Under the pieces are notes generated by a model. It made no database searches. It was not told the DNA's origin and was given only the letters and a program-made list of their open reading frames with translations. A stretch of 64,000 bases of DNA from SMYC01 sp963578475 (GTDB lineage: Bacteria > Acidobacteriota > Vicinamibacteria > Marinacidobacterales > SMYC01), in the NCBI GenBank assembly GCA_963578475.1, contig CAUZCL010000022.1, forward strand, positions 3,552 through 67,551. The letters are read 5' to 3'. Below, in pieces: positions 28,540 through 37,800 of the stretch. Numbering within the stretch: the first letter of the stretch is position 1; every line of letters begins with the position of its first letter. Made by a program: the position numbers and the translations under genes.

Positions 28540-29679
28540 TCATCCGCCCTCACCAAGCCGTGCTTCGATGACGGACACGGCATTGGTAGCTGCAAGCGCG
28601 TCGAGGCCGAGGCGAGCCAACACGAAAACCACCTCACTGAGGTAGTCGAGATCTGTCAACCGCTCCAATCGGCCTCGGGCAAATACGGCAAGATTCCGAA
28701 TACTCCTATGGACGACGCATTGCAGCACTTTGCTCGCCGCTGCCGAGACCGAGGGAGACCCGAGGTAGTTCTCGAGTCGCCCCCCGGGACGATATTCCGG
28801 GTACGACTCCAGTCCAAAAAACCTGGCGGCGAGTCCTTGGTCGTAGGCACCGGTGGCTTTCGCGAGCCCGACGAAGTCCGCTATGACCTCGTCGTGCAAA
28901 TGATTTCTCATCTGAGAGAAAACTCGATACGTGAAATAGTGTGTGAACTCATGTTCACGCCGAATAGCAATTGAGCGAGCTCGCCATCCTTCTGCATCTA
29001 CACCCAACGATTCCGCCGAGCAGTCGCTGTAATAGCCGGAGCTCAAGATAATGAATCGGTCCTGATACAACCGCTTGTTGGGAATGACGGCCTCGCGAAA
29101 TTCCTGGTGCCATTCTTCCTCACTCGCCGCGCGCCCGAGCTCGTGCTCCCAGTTGCGGCGATACGACCTCACTCGATCCCAATTGTTGAAGCCAGTCACG
29201 ATGCAGGCTCCCATGGAAGCCGGGACGGGTTCGGGTTCGTTTCTCGATGAAAATACCCTCACCAAAGCTTCGAAATCGCTACGCTGTCCCGCAAGGATCA
29301 CAGGCACGCGACCCGCGAGGCTCGAGTACACGCCCATGGTGATGTTTCCGGGCTCGGCAAAGGGCACACCCTCCGCGTAGCGCTCGGCTGCCTCGAAACG
29401 ACCCCTCTTGGTCGCTAGCCGATACTCTTTTGTTTGGCTAATCCCTTCTTCAACGGGAAATCTCAACTGTACGAATCTATCTCGCAACACCGCCACCGCA
29501 CCCTGCTCCTCGGCGTGAGCCGCATAGCTCTCCCAAGCAAGCACATGGGGCTCATCTTGAAGCGGAAACTTCGGCTTCTGCGCGGGAGACGTTTCGGAGT
29601 ATGGATTCTCGAGGTATCGGGCTACTTCGTTCAGGACTTCGTCGTCCCGCTGACATTCCTGCAAAGTATCGTAGTCCAT
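28540..29679 (-). CDS. Uncharacterised HExxH-motif protein, possible zinc metalloprotease
   Basis: About 379 residues from the ATG at 29677-29679 (MDYDTLQE); a TTG four codons upstream is an alternative. No signal peptide or membrane helix. Near residue 243 it has RREHEFTHYFTYRVF, an HEFTH zinc-metalloprotease motif, followed 17 residues later by HDEVIADFVGL, which could give the third ligand. That arrangement fits a gluzincin-like metalloprotease, but the rest of the protein matches nothing I recognise. It lies between two FHA genes on the opposite strand, so it may belong to the same system, for instance as a maturation or immunity protein; this is inference. Confidence 0.6.
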   Translation of the reverse strand: MDYDTLQECQRDDEVLNEVARYLENPYSETSPAQKPKFPLQDEPHVLAWESYAAHAEEQGAVAVLRDRFVQLRFPVEEGISQTKEYRLATKRGRFEAAERYAEGVPFAEPGNITMGVYSSLAGRVPVILAGQRSDFEALVRVFSSRNEPEPVPASMGACIVTGFNNWDRVRSYRRNWEHELGRAASEEEWHQEFREAVIPNKRLYQDRFIILSSGYYSDCSAESLGVDAEGWRARSIAIRREHEFTHYFTYRVFSQMRNHLHDEVIADFVGLAKATGAYDQGLAARFFGLESYPEYRPGGRLENYLGSPSVSAAASKVLQCVVHRSIRNLAVFARGRLERLTDLDYLSEVVFVLARLGLDALAATNAVSVIEARLGEGG

Positions 29680-30047
29680 TAGAACCGCCAAACTCTACCT
29701 ACCTTCGCATGCGAACTCTGGGAGGAGCTCTGTCTCTTCGCCAGCACCGCATTGGGCGCATTCTCTCTCCATCAACTCTTGGCAACCCACCTCTGTAATT
29801 CTGCCACCTTTCAGGTGTCAAAGTCTTGTCGTCCAAGCCGATCCTGTGCCGAGGCAGTGCGCGATGACGATACGCATCGCGTCGCACAGTTTATCGCTTC
29901 GTTCGCGAAGCTCTTCGCCTTTGCCGTCGAGCGCGCTCGTTGCTTCATCCAAGAATTTAGCGCACAATTGCCATCCGGCTGGAGACGGATCCGCCGCCTT
30001 CCGGAGAGCGCATGTTTCTTTGCAAGTTTGAGCGAGAGTAGTTGTCG
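29680..30047. other. Divergent intergenic region
   Basis: About 370 bases between the HExxH gene (leftward) and the CRP-FHA gene (rightward). It presumably holds both promoters, but I cannot point to a specific box. No small ORF with a ribosome site is convincing. Confidence 0.4.
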
Positions 30048-30827
30048 ATGAATTCTGTATCCAACGATTCCAACGACCTGGCTAGATTCATCGTTGCTGG
30101 TGCGGCCGGTGAGTACGTTTTCCAGGAGGGAGATGAAGGCGCGGAGATGTACATCATCCAGGCGGGCGAGATCGAGATCGTCAAGGAGCTCGCGGGTGAT
30201 CCGCGCCAGCTCGCCCTTCTCGAAGTGGGTGACTTCTTCGGAGAAATGTCCCTTCTCGAGGGAATGCACCGGGACGCAAGCGCGCGCGCGGTTACCGATT
30301 ACAAGCTTCTGAAAATCGACTACGGCACACTCGCACAGCTGTTGCAGGAGAACACAGAGATCGCGATTCAAATGCTCCGCAAGCTCTCGCGCCGCCTTCG
30401 CGAGCAGCAGGAAGCCGAGATCCGCGCTACCCGGTTCGCCGAGGAAGTGCTCGGTGAGCGGAGCGCCAGCCTTCCTCCCCCCGTGGATCCGCCGGGCAGA
30501 GCGCGCCGGCGAGCGGGGCTGGTACTGCTACCGAGCGGCGAGCACTTTTCCTTGTCCGAAACGGAGGAGACGTCGATCGGACGGTTCGACCGTTCCACCG
30601 GGATCGCACTGGACATCGACTTTACCGAGTTGGATACGGAACGGACGTTGAGCCGCCGTCACGCGACGATCGTCCGGGATGGAGACGGTTTCTATCTTCG
30701 TGAGGACACTAGCACGAGCAACGGCACGTACTTACGAGGCAACCGCATCAAGACCGGCGAGCGGAACGAGCTCAACGACGGTGACGAAGTCCGCTTCGGT
30801 GTTGTCAGGACGATTTTCCGTTGCTGA
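30048..30827 (+). CDS. Cyclic-nucleotide-binding/FHA protein
   Basis: A 259-residue protein. Residues 10-125 form a cNMP-binding beta-roll: EYVFQEGDEGAEMYIIQAGE, LEVGDFFGEMSLLEG, and RDASARAVTDYKLLKI, close to the phosphate-binding cassette of CRP-like proteins. There is no DNA-binding helix-turn-helix. Residues 165-259 are an FHA domain with SIGRFDRSTG, LSRRHATIV and STSNGTYLRGN. It thus links a small-molecule or structural cNMP fold to phosphothreonine binding and could report a nucleotide signal to the FHA network around it. The start is the ATG at 30048, two codons inside the frame. Confidence 0.83.
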   Translation: MNSVSNDSNDLARFIVAGAAGEYVFQEGDEGAEMYIIQAGEIEIVKELAGDPRQLALLEVGDFFGEMSLLEGMHRDASARAVTDYKLLKIDYGTLAQLLQENTEIAIQMLRKLSRRLREQQEAEIRATRFAEEVLGERSASLPPPVDPPGRARRRAGLVLLPSGEHFSLSETEETSIGRFDRSTGIALDIDFTELDTERTLSRRHATIVRDGDGFYLREDTSTSNGTYLRGNRIKTGERNELNDGDEVRFGVVRTIFRC

Positions 30828-31086
30828 CTCAAGGCCGGCGTTTCCCCCTATCTCTTTGAAATCGGACGAGATGCTCGGTTGATCGCACTTCCGATTCCTG
30901 GTATCTTTCAAGGAAGGGAGGTGCTCGGTTTGCGAGGCCGCAACCATCGACTGTCCCTGGAAAACTTCTGGGTGAGTGCGCCGACAGGTTTCGAAGACTG
31001 GTTTGTGGCCGTGTGCCAACGGGTCACGCCTGCTCTTCCGACGTTCCCATCTGATGAACTCGACGGCCGTGACTAAAGGAGCCGTA

Positions 31087-31998
31087 GTGGCAGGGAAGCT
31101 CGCTAACATTGACATCTCCGCCGTGGAGAAGCTCGGTGCGATCAAAAAGCAACGGCTCCGCCTCGAGAAGTTCATCAAGAAGGCCGAGGAGAAAGCGGAG
31201 AGTATTTCCGAAAGGGTCTACCAGACGGTCATAGACGACTACCAAGACCAGCTGGAGCGACTCACCGCGGACGCCCAGCTGCACAAGAACGACGCGCGGC
31301 AAGCTTACGCGCTGTTCAAGCCCATCCGCGAAGAGCTGAAGCAGGCCTTCGAGCAAGCCCGCGCCGAGAAGGAGGAGATCGAGTTCCGCAGCGCGATTGG
31401 CGAAATCTCAAAGGAAGAGCTGGGGAAAAGGCTACCACCCTGCGAGCAGGCCCTGGAGCGTTGCCGTTCCGTCTTGGCTGATTCCGATGAGCTCAACAAG
31501 CGTTTCGTGAGCGCATTCGACACGGAAGACGAGCTCGAGCTGGAGTTGGACATCGCCCCCACTCTCCCGAAAGTAGTCGACGGTGCCAGAATCCTGCCGA
31601 CCGGCCCTAAGAGTGACGCCCGGCACAATGCAGGCGTCCCCAAGGTCAAGACGATGCTCATGGCACAGGAGACGCCGCCGTCCGCGGCGCGGGATTCCAC
31701 GTTTATCGTTCCCAACGCAAGCCTTGTTCGAGAAGCGGAGGGAGACGAGCCTGTCGAGCATGCCCTCGGGTGTCTCAACTACATTGGACGTACGCCCGAG
31801 AACCAGATCCAGATTTCTCGGCCAGGAGTCTCGCGTGTACACGCCGTCATCACCGCTAGCGCGACAGGTTTCACGCTCAAGGATCTCGAATCGCAGAACG
31901 GAACGCACGTCAACGATGAGCGGATCACGGAGCACGTATTGGAGGATGGCGATCGGATTCGGATTGCCAGCGCCGAGCTCGTTTTCCGGCGCACCTAG
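31087..31998 (+). CDS. Coiled-coil/FHA domain protein B (paralogue of A)
   Basis: A 303-residue paralogue of the protein at 27546. The chosen GTG at 31087 has ggag five bases upstream, and from there the two proteins align residue by residue (AGKLANIDISAVEKL against AKLKEIDTTAIKSLL). The N-terminal half is a charged helical region with KAEEKAESI-like heptads; the C-terminal FHA domain shows NYIGRTPENQ, VSRVHAVI and LESQNGTHVND. Before it stands RDSTFIVPNAS, the shared Thr motif. Duplication with the motif kept suggests both Thr and FHA matter. The two genes are separated by the HExxH and CRP-FHA genes. Confidence 0.82.
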   Translation: MAGKLANIDISAVEKLGAIKKQRLRLEKFIKKAEEKAESISERVYQTVIDDYQDQLERLTADAQLHKNDARQAYALFKPIREELKQAFEQARAEKEEIEFRSAIGEISKEELGKRLPPCEQALERCRSVLADSDELNKRFVSAFDTEDELELELDIAPTLPKVVDGARILPTGPKSDARHNAGVPKVKTMLMAQETPPSAARDSTFIVPNASLVREAEGDEPVEHALGCLNYIGRTPENQIQISRPGVSRVHAVITASATGFTLKDLESQNGTHVNDERITEHVLEDGDRIRIASAELVFRRT

Positions 31999-32055
31999 AT
32001 CGTTCGCTTGCCCGATCGTCGGCCGGAATCGCGGCAAAGGTGCCTGAGTCACGAG

Positions 32056-32637
32056 ATGAAAATCAAGGAGATCAAGCACGGAAATATCGTTATTCTTCGA
32101 CCCGACGGCAGCATCGATATGCGCTCGTCCACCCACCTCGAGCGCAAAGTCGTGGAGCTGCTCGACGGCGGCACTCGATGGCTGGTCATGGACTTTCGCT
32201 CGATCGAACACCTGACGAGTGCGGGTATTCGCGTGCTGGTCATGGCCGCGAAACGACTCGACGCCATCGATGGAGGACTGGTGCTCTGCTCGTTGAACGA
32301 ACACGTGAAGTCGGTCTTCCAAGTCTCTGGACTCACCGGCTACTTCCGCATGGTCTGCTCTCGCGAAGAGGCCATCGCCGAGCTCGACTCCGAGCCGGTA
32401 GGCAAGCCCTCCCGGCTCGCCTCGCTGGCAATGAAACTGCTGGGGGACGAGTCGCGCCAGCTCAAGCCGGAGACGACTCCCACAAACGATAAGCGGAACC
32501 CGAGCCTTTCGTTCGAGGTGGCGGAGCTCTTATCCCGTCCCCGCTCGCCGCGAAGCCCGGCGTCATCTTCTCGAAACAAGACGCGGCAAGACGGAACGTC
32601 GTCGGGAAGTTCCGAGCGTGGCAAGACCAAATCCTGA
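32056..32637 (+). CDS. STAS-domain anti-anti-sigma factor
   Basis: A 193-residue protein starting at ATG 32056 (MKIKEIKHGNIVILRP). Residues 1-110 are a STAS domain of the SpoIIAA/RsbV type. The stretch MDFRSIEHLTSAGIRVLVMA keeps a Ser (about residue 55) at the place phosphorylated in SpoIIAA, so a partner-switch with the RsbW-like kinase at 34369 and the SpoIIE phosphatase at 32668 is likely. The last 80 residues are Ser/Arg/Lys-rich and probably disordered, which is unusual for such proteins. It lies 57 bases after the FHA gene and 30 bases before the phosphatase gene. Confidence 0.85.
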   Translation: MKIKEIKHGNIVILRPDGSIDMRSSTHLERKVVELLDGGTRWLVMDFRSIEHLTSAGIRVLVMAAKRLDAIDGGLVLCSLNEHVKSVFQVSGLTGYFRMVCSREEAIAELDSEPVGKPSRLASLAMKLLGDESRQLKPETTPTNDKRNPSLSFEVAELLSRPRSPRSPASSSRNKTRQDGTSSGSSERGKTKS

Positions 32638-32667
32638 TCGCCAACCTCTCACGTTCCGCAATAGCGC

Positions 32668-34344
32668 ATGTCTAAGTTGACGATAGTCAGCGGTTCCCAA
32701 GAGGGAACGGTGTTCCAGTTCGACCGGACCATCGTCTTGGGTCGCGGCCCCATGTCCGATCTGATTCTGGAGGACACTACGGTGTCGCGCCGCCACGCGA
32801 TGTTGAATTGGACGCGTAGCGAGTGCTTGCTCCTCGACCTCAATAGCGAGAACGGGACCTTCGTGAACCACCGGCGCATCTCGGAGCCCACTTCACTGAG
32901 CGACGGGGACGTCTTGAACCTCGGCTCCGTGACCGCCAAGTATACACGGGCTACCCGAATGGGATCGCTTGGTGACAGCTCCAGCTTCAGCTGGCTGGAA
33001 AAGGAGAACGAATCGGGCCGCGTCCTCATGACGATGGATGCCGAGGATTCTGCCGCTGCGGCCTTCGGCCAGGAAGAAAGCGGCCCGCTGGTCGAGAACC
33101 TCTCGAGAGCGTATCGCTTCCTCAACGATCTGGGAAACGTGGTCAGCGAGTCTTTCGATGCCGATGACGTGCTTCGCTTCGTGCTCGACGAGATCTTCGG
33201 GCTCCTGCCCCAAGCGGCGCGAGCGTTCATCCTGCTCCGCGATCGGGAAACCGGTCAGCTCATCCCAAGAGGAGCACGTGCCCGCGAAGAGAGCGGGAAG
33301 GAGATCACCGCCAGTCGTACGCTCGTCGAGGATGCCGTGGGTAAGCGCGAAGGTATTCTGCTCATCGACGTCACGACGGATGATCGATACCAAAAAGCCG
33401 CGTCCGTCCAAGATATGGGGCTGACATCCGCCATGTGCGTGCCCATGGTCTTCAACAACGACGTCTATGGCGTCATCCTGGTGGACACCGATCTGGGACG
33501 GCCCTTCGGAAAGCCCGACATGGCCTTCCTGTTGAACATCGCGCAACAGGTCGGCGCATCTCTGGCCTATACCCAGCTTCACAGTAAGCTTCACAGCAAG
33601 CTTCTCGAGCAGGAGCTCCTCGAGCGGGACTTGATGCTCGCGCGGCGGCTCCAGCAACAGTTTCTGCCGCAGCGTCCGCCGCGGGTCTCCGAATTCAACT
33701 TCGCGGTGGAATGCAGCCCGGCGCTCGCCGTGGGGGGCGACTTCTACGATTTTCTGGAGCTCGCGGAGGGACGGATTGGCATCGCGGTCGCGGACGTATC
33801 TGGCAAGGGCGTCTCAGCGGCCCTCTACGCGGCGAAGCTCAGCAGCGAGATGCGCTATCACTCTGCCGGGCAGAGCGAGCCGGCGGAGATCCTGTCACGG
33901 CTGAATCGAGCCCTGACCCGCGACGCTCGCGAGGGCATCTTCGTGACTCTGGTCCTCCTCGTGCTAACACCTGGAAGCGGGGAGCTTACGGTATCCAGCG
34001 CCGGACATCCCCTACCGGTCGTGCGGCGTAGGGGCGAGGCGCCGCAAATGTTGGGGCAAAGCGGCGACCCGCCGCTCGGTCTCGACGCGGGCGCCCGTTT
34101 TCATTCCGTTCGCCATGTGCTCGAGCCGTCCGCCGTCGTCGCGCTCTACACGGACGGCATCACCGAGGCGGAGAGCGCAAGTCGCGAGCTGTTCGGGGAT
34201 AAACGCTTTTTCGCCGCCATGCGAGATGCCGATGGAACCCCGAACGGCGTCCTGAACGCAGTGCTCGCCGCGGTGAGCAGCCACATCGGTGGCGCGGCAC
34301 AAAGCGACGATATTACGTTGCTCTGTTTCAGTCGATCCGGGTGA
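32668..34344 (+). CDS. FHA-GAF-SpoIIE PP2C-type phosphatase
   Basis: A 558-residue protein. Residues 1-95 are an FHA domain (VLGRGPMSDLILED, VSRRHAMLNW, NSENGTFVNHRR). Residues about 145-300 form a GAF sensor. Residues 335-555 are a SpoIIE/PP2C phosphatase with ALAVGGDFYDF, VADVSGKGVSAALYAAKL, YTDGITEAES and SDDITLLCF, the metal-binding aspartates being in place. It should dephosphorylate the STAS protein encoded just upstream, with the FHA domain bringing it to a phosphothreonine partner. An RsbU-like enzyme recruited by an FHA domain is consistent with the theme of this locus. The start is the ATG at 32668. Confidence 0.88.
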   Translation: MSKLTIVSGSQEGTVFQFDRTIVLGRGPMSDLILEDTTVSRRHAMLNWTRSECLLLDLNSENGTFVNHRRISEPTSLSDGDVLNLGSVTAKYTRATRMGSLGDSSSFSWLEKENESGRVLMTMDAEDSAAAAFGQEESGPLVENLSRAYRFLNDLGNVVSESFDADDVLRFVLDEIFGLLPQAARAFILLRDRETGQLIPRGARAREESGKEITASRTLVEDAVGKREGILLIDVTTDDRYQKAASVQDMGLTSAMCVPMVFNNDVYGVILVDTDLGRPFGKPDMAFLLNIAQQVGASLAYTQLHSKLHSKLLEQELLERDLMLARRLQQQFLPQRPPRVSEFNFAVECSPALAVGGDFYDFLELAEGRIGIAVADVSGKGVSAALYAAKLSSEMRYHSAGQSEPAEILSRLNRALTRDAREGIFVTLVLLVLTPGSGELTVSSAGHPLPVVRRRGEAPQMLGQSGDPPLGLDAGARFHSVRHVLEPSAVVALYTDGITEAESASRELFGDKRFFAAMRDADGTPNGVLNAVLAAVSSHIGGAAQSDDITLLCFSRSG

Positions 34345-34368
34345 CGACGCGGTTCGATGAAGCAGAAA

Positions 34369-34794
34369 CTACCGGCGTGGATGCAGCTTCTGTTTCAACG
34401 TCAAGTGGTTGTTTCCCCTGCGCCGCTCGTAGGCGATGTCATCGATGAGGTGCTTGACCAGGTGGATTCCCAAGCCGCCGACGGGACGTTGGGAGGGAGG
34501 CGTCTCCAGGTCGGGCGGCACAGATTCCAGCATGTTGAAGGCAGCCGCGTCGTCAACGACTTCCACCCGCAGCGCGTCGCGCGTCAGCCTCAGCTCCACG
34601 GTGATGACGTGATCGCTGCGGTCGCCGTGACCATGGTGGATGATGTTGGATACGACTTCGTCGAGGGCTAACCTCACGGCGCGGTGCACTCCGGCCGGTA
34701 AGCGGTGGCGGGCCGAGAACCGGTCGAAGCTATCGGCCAGTTGGTCCACCCCGGCAGTAGAGCTTTTCAGCTCGATGCGGAGCTTGTCGGTCAT
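34369..34794 (-). CDS. RsbW/SpoIIAB-like anti-sigma serine kinase
   Basis: A 141-residue GHKL-ATPase of the anti-sigma factor type. It has the N box LALDEVVSNIIHHGHG and the G-box PVGGLGIHLVKHLID for ATP. It should phosphorylate the STAS protein and, when free, bind a partner such as a sigma factor. It is convergent with the phosphatase gene, 24 bases apart, and sits just downstream of the FHA-ABC transporter on the minus strand. No sigma-B-type sigma gene is in the window, so the target of the switch lies elsewhere or is not a sigma factor. Confidence 0.87.
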   Translation of the reverse strand: MTDKLRIELKSSTAGVDQLADSFDRFSARHRLPAGVHRAVRLALDEVVSNIIHHGHGDRSDHVITVELRLTRDALRVEVVDDAAAFNMLESVPPDLETPPSQRPVGGLGIHLVKHLIDDIAYERRRGNNHLTLKQKLHPRR

Positions 34795-34845
34795 GGATCT
34801 AACCTCGGGCGACTGCGATTTGCGGTTGCCTCGCCCGGTGAGCCG

Positions 34846-37800
34846 TCAAGTCTGTTGGCGACGGGCAAGTTGCGCGAAGAGTCCGTCCTTCGCGATCAAC
34901 TCTTCAGCGGTTCCCATCTCGGCAATGCGTCCATCCTCCAGGTAGCAGATCTTGTCCGCATGGATGATAGTGCTCAAGCGATGGGCGATCACGATGCGGG
35001 TGGCGTCCAGACGGTCCATGCTCTCCGTTACGGTAGCCTGGGTGCGGTTGTCGAGCGCACTCGTCGCTTCATCGAGGAAGAGGACCTTGGGCTTGTTCAC
35101 GATGGCGCGCGCGATGAGAAGGCGTTGTCTCTGCCCTCCCGATAAAGTCCCGCCTCCCTCCGCGACGTAGGTGTGCATGCCCATCGGCATGACCCTGATG
35201 TCCGCAGCCAGTCCGGCCGCTTCCGCCGCTTCCCACGCCTCGTCCAAGGTGCGCGACGAGGCACCGACGATGTTCCGGTAGATGTCCGCGGGCATCACTC
35301 GGCTCACCTGTAGCACGACGCCCAACTGGCGACGGAGCATACGAACGTCGAGCGAGCTGATGTCCTGGCCATCGTAGTAGATCCCACCCGTGGTCGGCAT
35401 TTCGAAGCCGAGTAGCAGGCGCATGAGAGTCGACTTGCCACAGCCGGAGCTCCCCACGAAAGCAACGAGCTCACCGGGCTTGATCTTCAGTGACAGGTCC
35501 TTGAGAACCCAGGGCCCGTCTTCCTGATAGCGGAAATGCAAACGGGAAATTGCGATTTCTCCCTTTAGCTTCCCGGGGTAAACCTTCGATCTGTCCGCCT
35601 CGGCGGGAGTTGTGAGAATAGGCTTCAATCGCTCGTAGATGGGGACCACTCTCAGCATGTTGAGAGAGGCATCCGCCAGTGCCTGCATTGCCGCCAGGAA
35701 CAATCCGTAAGCGGCGCTGAAGGCTATGAAATCTCCAGTCGTGATGCCCGACGTCCCCGCTTCCTCGGCCGCGGCTTGCGCGTTGAGCAATATTAGAAAT
35801 AGCACGATCGACGAGAGGATCGGAAATACCGAGTTGAAGACGGTGACCGCGTTCTGAATCCGGCCGATGCTGAAGCTTATCTTCCTCTGCTCCGCGAATT
35901 TTTGTGCCCAGATGTGAAAAGCATGCGGCTCGGCCCCGCTGATGCGGAGTTTGGTGACGCCGGTGATGAGATTGAGAACCAGGCCCGTGATGCGTCCGCG
36001 CATTTGAAGCTCGATGCGCTGGTAATGAAGCTGCATGAAGTTGGCGATAGAGGTGACACTGATGAAGCCGACCGTAAGCGCGATCGCCGCCAGCGCGAGC
36101 TGGAGATCGTAGGTGAACATCTGCAGTACGTAAAAGAGACCACTAAGCGAGCCGAGCACCGCCCCGATCCCCGCTCCCGCGACGAGGTTCTGGATCGCGT
36201 CTACACCTGCGGCGCGATCCGCCAGATCGCCGGCGGAGTGTTTGCGAAAGAAGGTCGTGGGAAGATCGAGCAGCCGATTCCACAGCGCCGACTGGATCGC
36301 ATATTCCATCTTCCCTTGCAGACGCACGGTCGCAACACCCTGCGTGAACTTGAAGAGCGATCCGGCGAGCGCGGAGGCGAAGAGACCGAACCCGAAACTC
36401 CAAAGCATGTTCCCGTCGGCTTGCGGGATTGCCGAGTCGAAAATTCGTCCGATGAAATAAGGGGTGAGCGTCCCGAAAAGCCCCACCGTGATCCCGGTGA
36501 ATATCAACATCCAGAGATCGCTCTCCAGACCGCGGGCCCCAAATCGGACTAGGTCAATCACGCTCAGGGTGCCTTCGGGAAAAGGGCGGTAGAAGGTGTA
36601 GGCAAAAGGCGACAGCTTGCGCGCGAGCTCTTCGGTGAGCGGGGATCTTTGGCCGGTCTTGCCGTCGACGAGCTCCCAGGAGCGAGCATCGATGGGTAGA
36701 AGCGCCACGGGACGCTGGGTACCTTCGATCTGTCCGAGCAGGGGGCCGTGGTCCCGAGTCCACCACTCGCCGCGCAACGCGACCACGCGGTTTCGAAAAC
36801 CGGAGGAGCTTGAGATGGCTGCGATTTGCTCTTCGTAAGTCAGGTCCTCGGTAGCCTCCGGATTCGCCTTGACTTCCATACCGAGCGCATCGCCCACGAG
36901 CTTGCAAGCCTGCACCACCGGCGCGGAATCCCCGGTGGCCAAGAACTCCTTCGGCGTAGAAGCGCCGGTTCGCAAGACCGCACCGATCGCGTCGTAGGCC
37001 GCTTCGTGGGCAGCATCGACGTGGTGCGCCTTATCCTTGAGACGGATGAACTCGTCGACGGTCGCGAGCTTCTTGTTGAGAAACTCGCACTCACAGAGCA
37101 CCTGATGGAACACTTGCAGCCCGTCCCAGAGGGCGGCGCGATCGACCGCCCGCTCCGTAGACAGAGGCGTCAGCGACACCTCGCCAAATTCGTCGCCTAC
37201 CGGCTGAACCCACGAGTCCGGGGTGATGGGAAAGAGCGTACGCTTGCCGTTGAAGGTCGGCGTCGCCATGTCGTCGAACAGGAGTCCACCGCTCCAGGTA
37301 TCGAGCCAGACGACTCCGTCCGCAGCGCTCGTTCGCTTTTCCGACTCCAGCGAAACGTTTGCATTCGCGGTGATGGTGACGTCCGGCTCCTTCCGGGGCA
37401 TGTCCCGCACCAGACTCTTGGCGAGCCCCGCAACCCATGTATCCATGAGGCCGGCGACGGCTTTGACATGGTGAGATTCGGTAGCCAGTTTGCGCAGCCG
37501 AGGCACAGGGATCTTGCGTAGCTTCGTCCCCGGCTTTCCCACCGCGAGAAAACCGGACCCCATCCCGTAGCTCTGCGTATCGAGCCCAAAGAAGCACTGG
37601 CCGGGCAAAATTCCGAGGAAGTGGGTACGGCCCCCCGCTGGCCGACCTTGCTTGACCGCAATCGTGAAGATCTCGACCCCGCCCGACACGACGTACCAGA
37701 GCGTCTTCGGATCGTCGATGAGAAAGGGCTGGTTCGCGCTCAGTTCGACCGCCTCGCCCTCGTCCTGGATCCGACGGGTCTCATTGAGGAGGGCTGCCGG

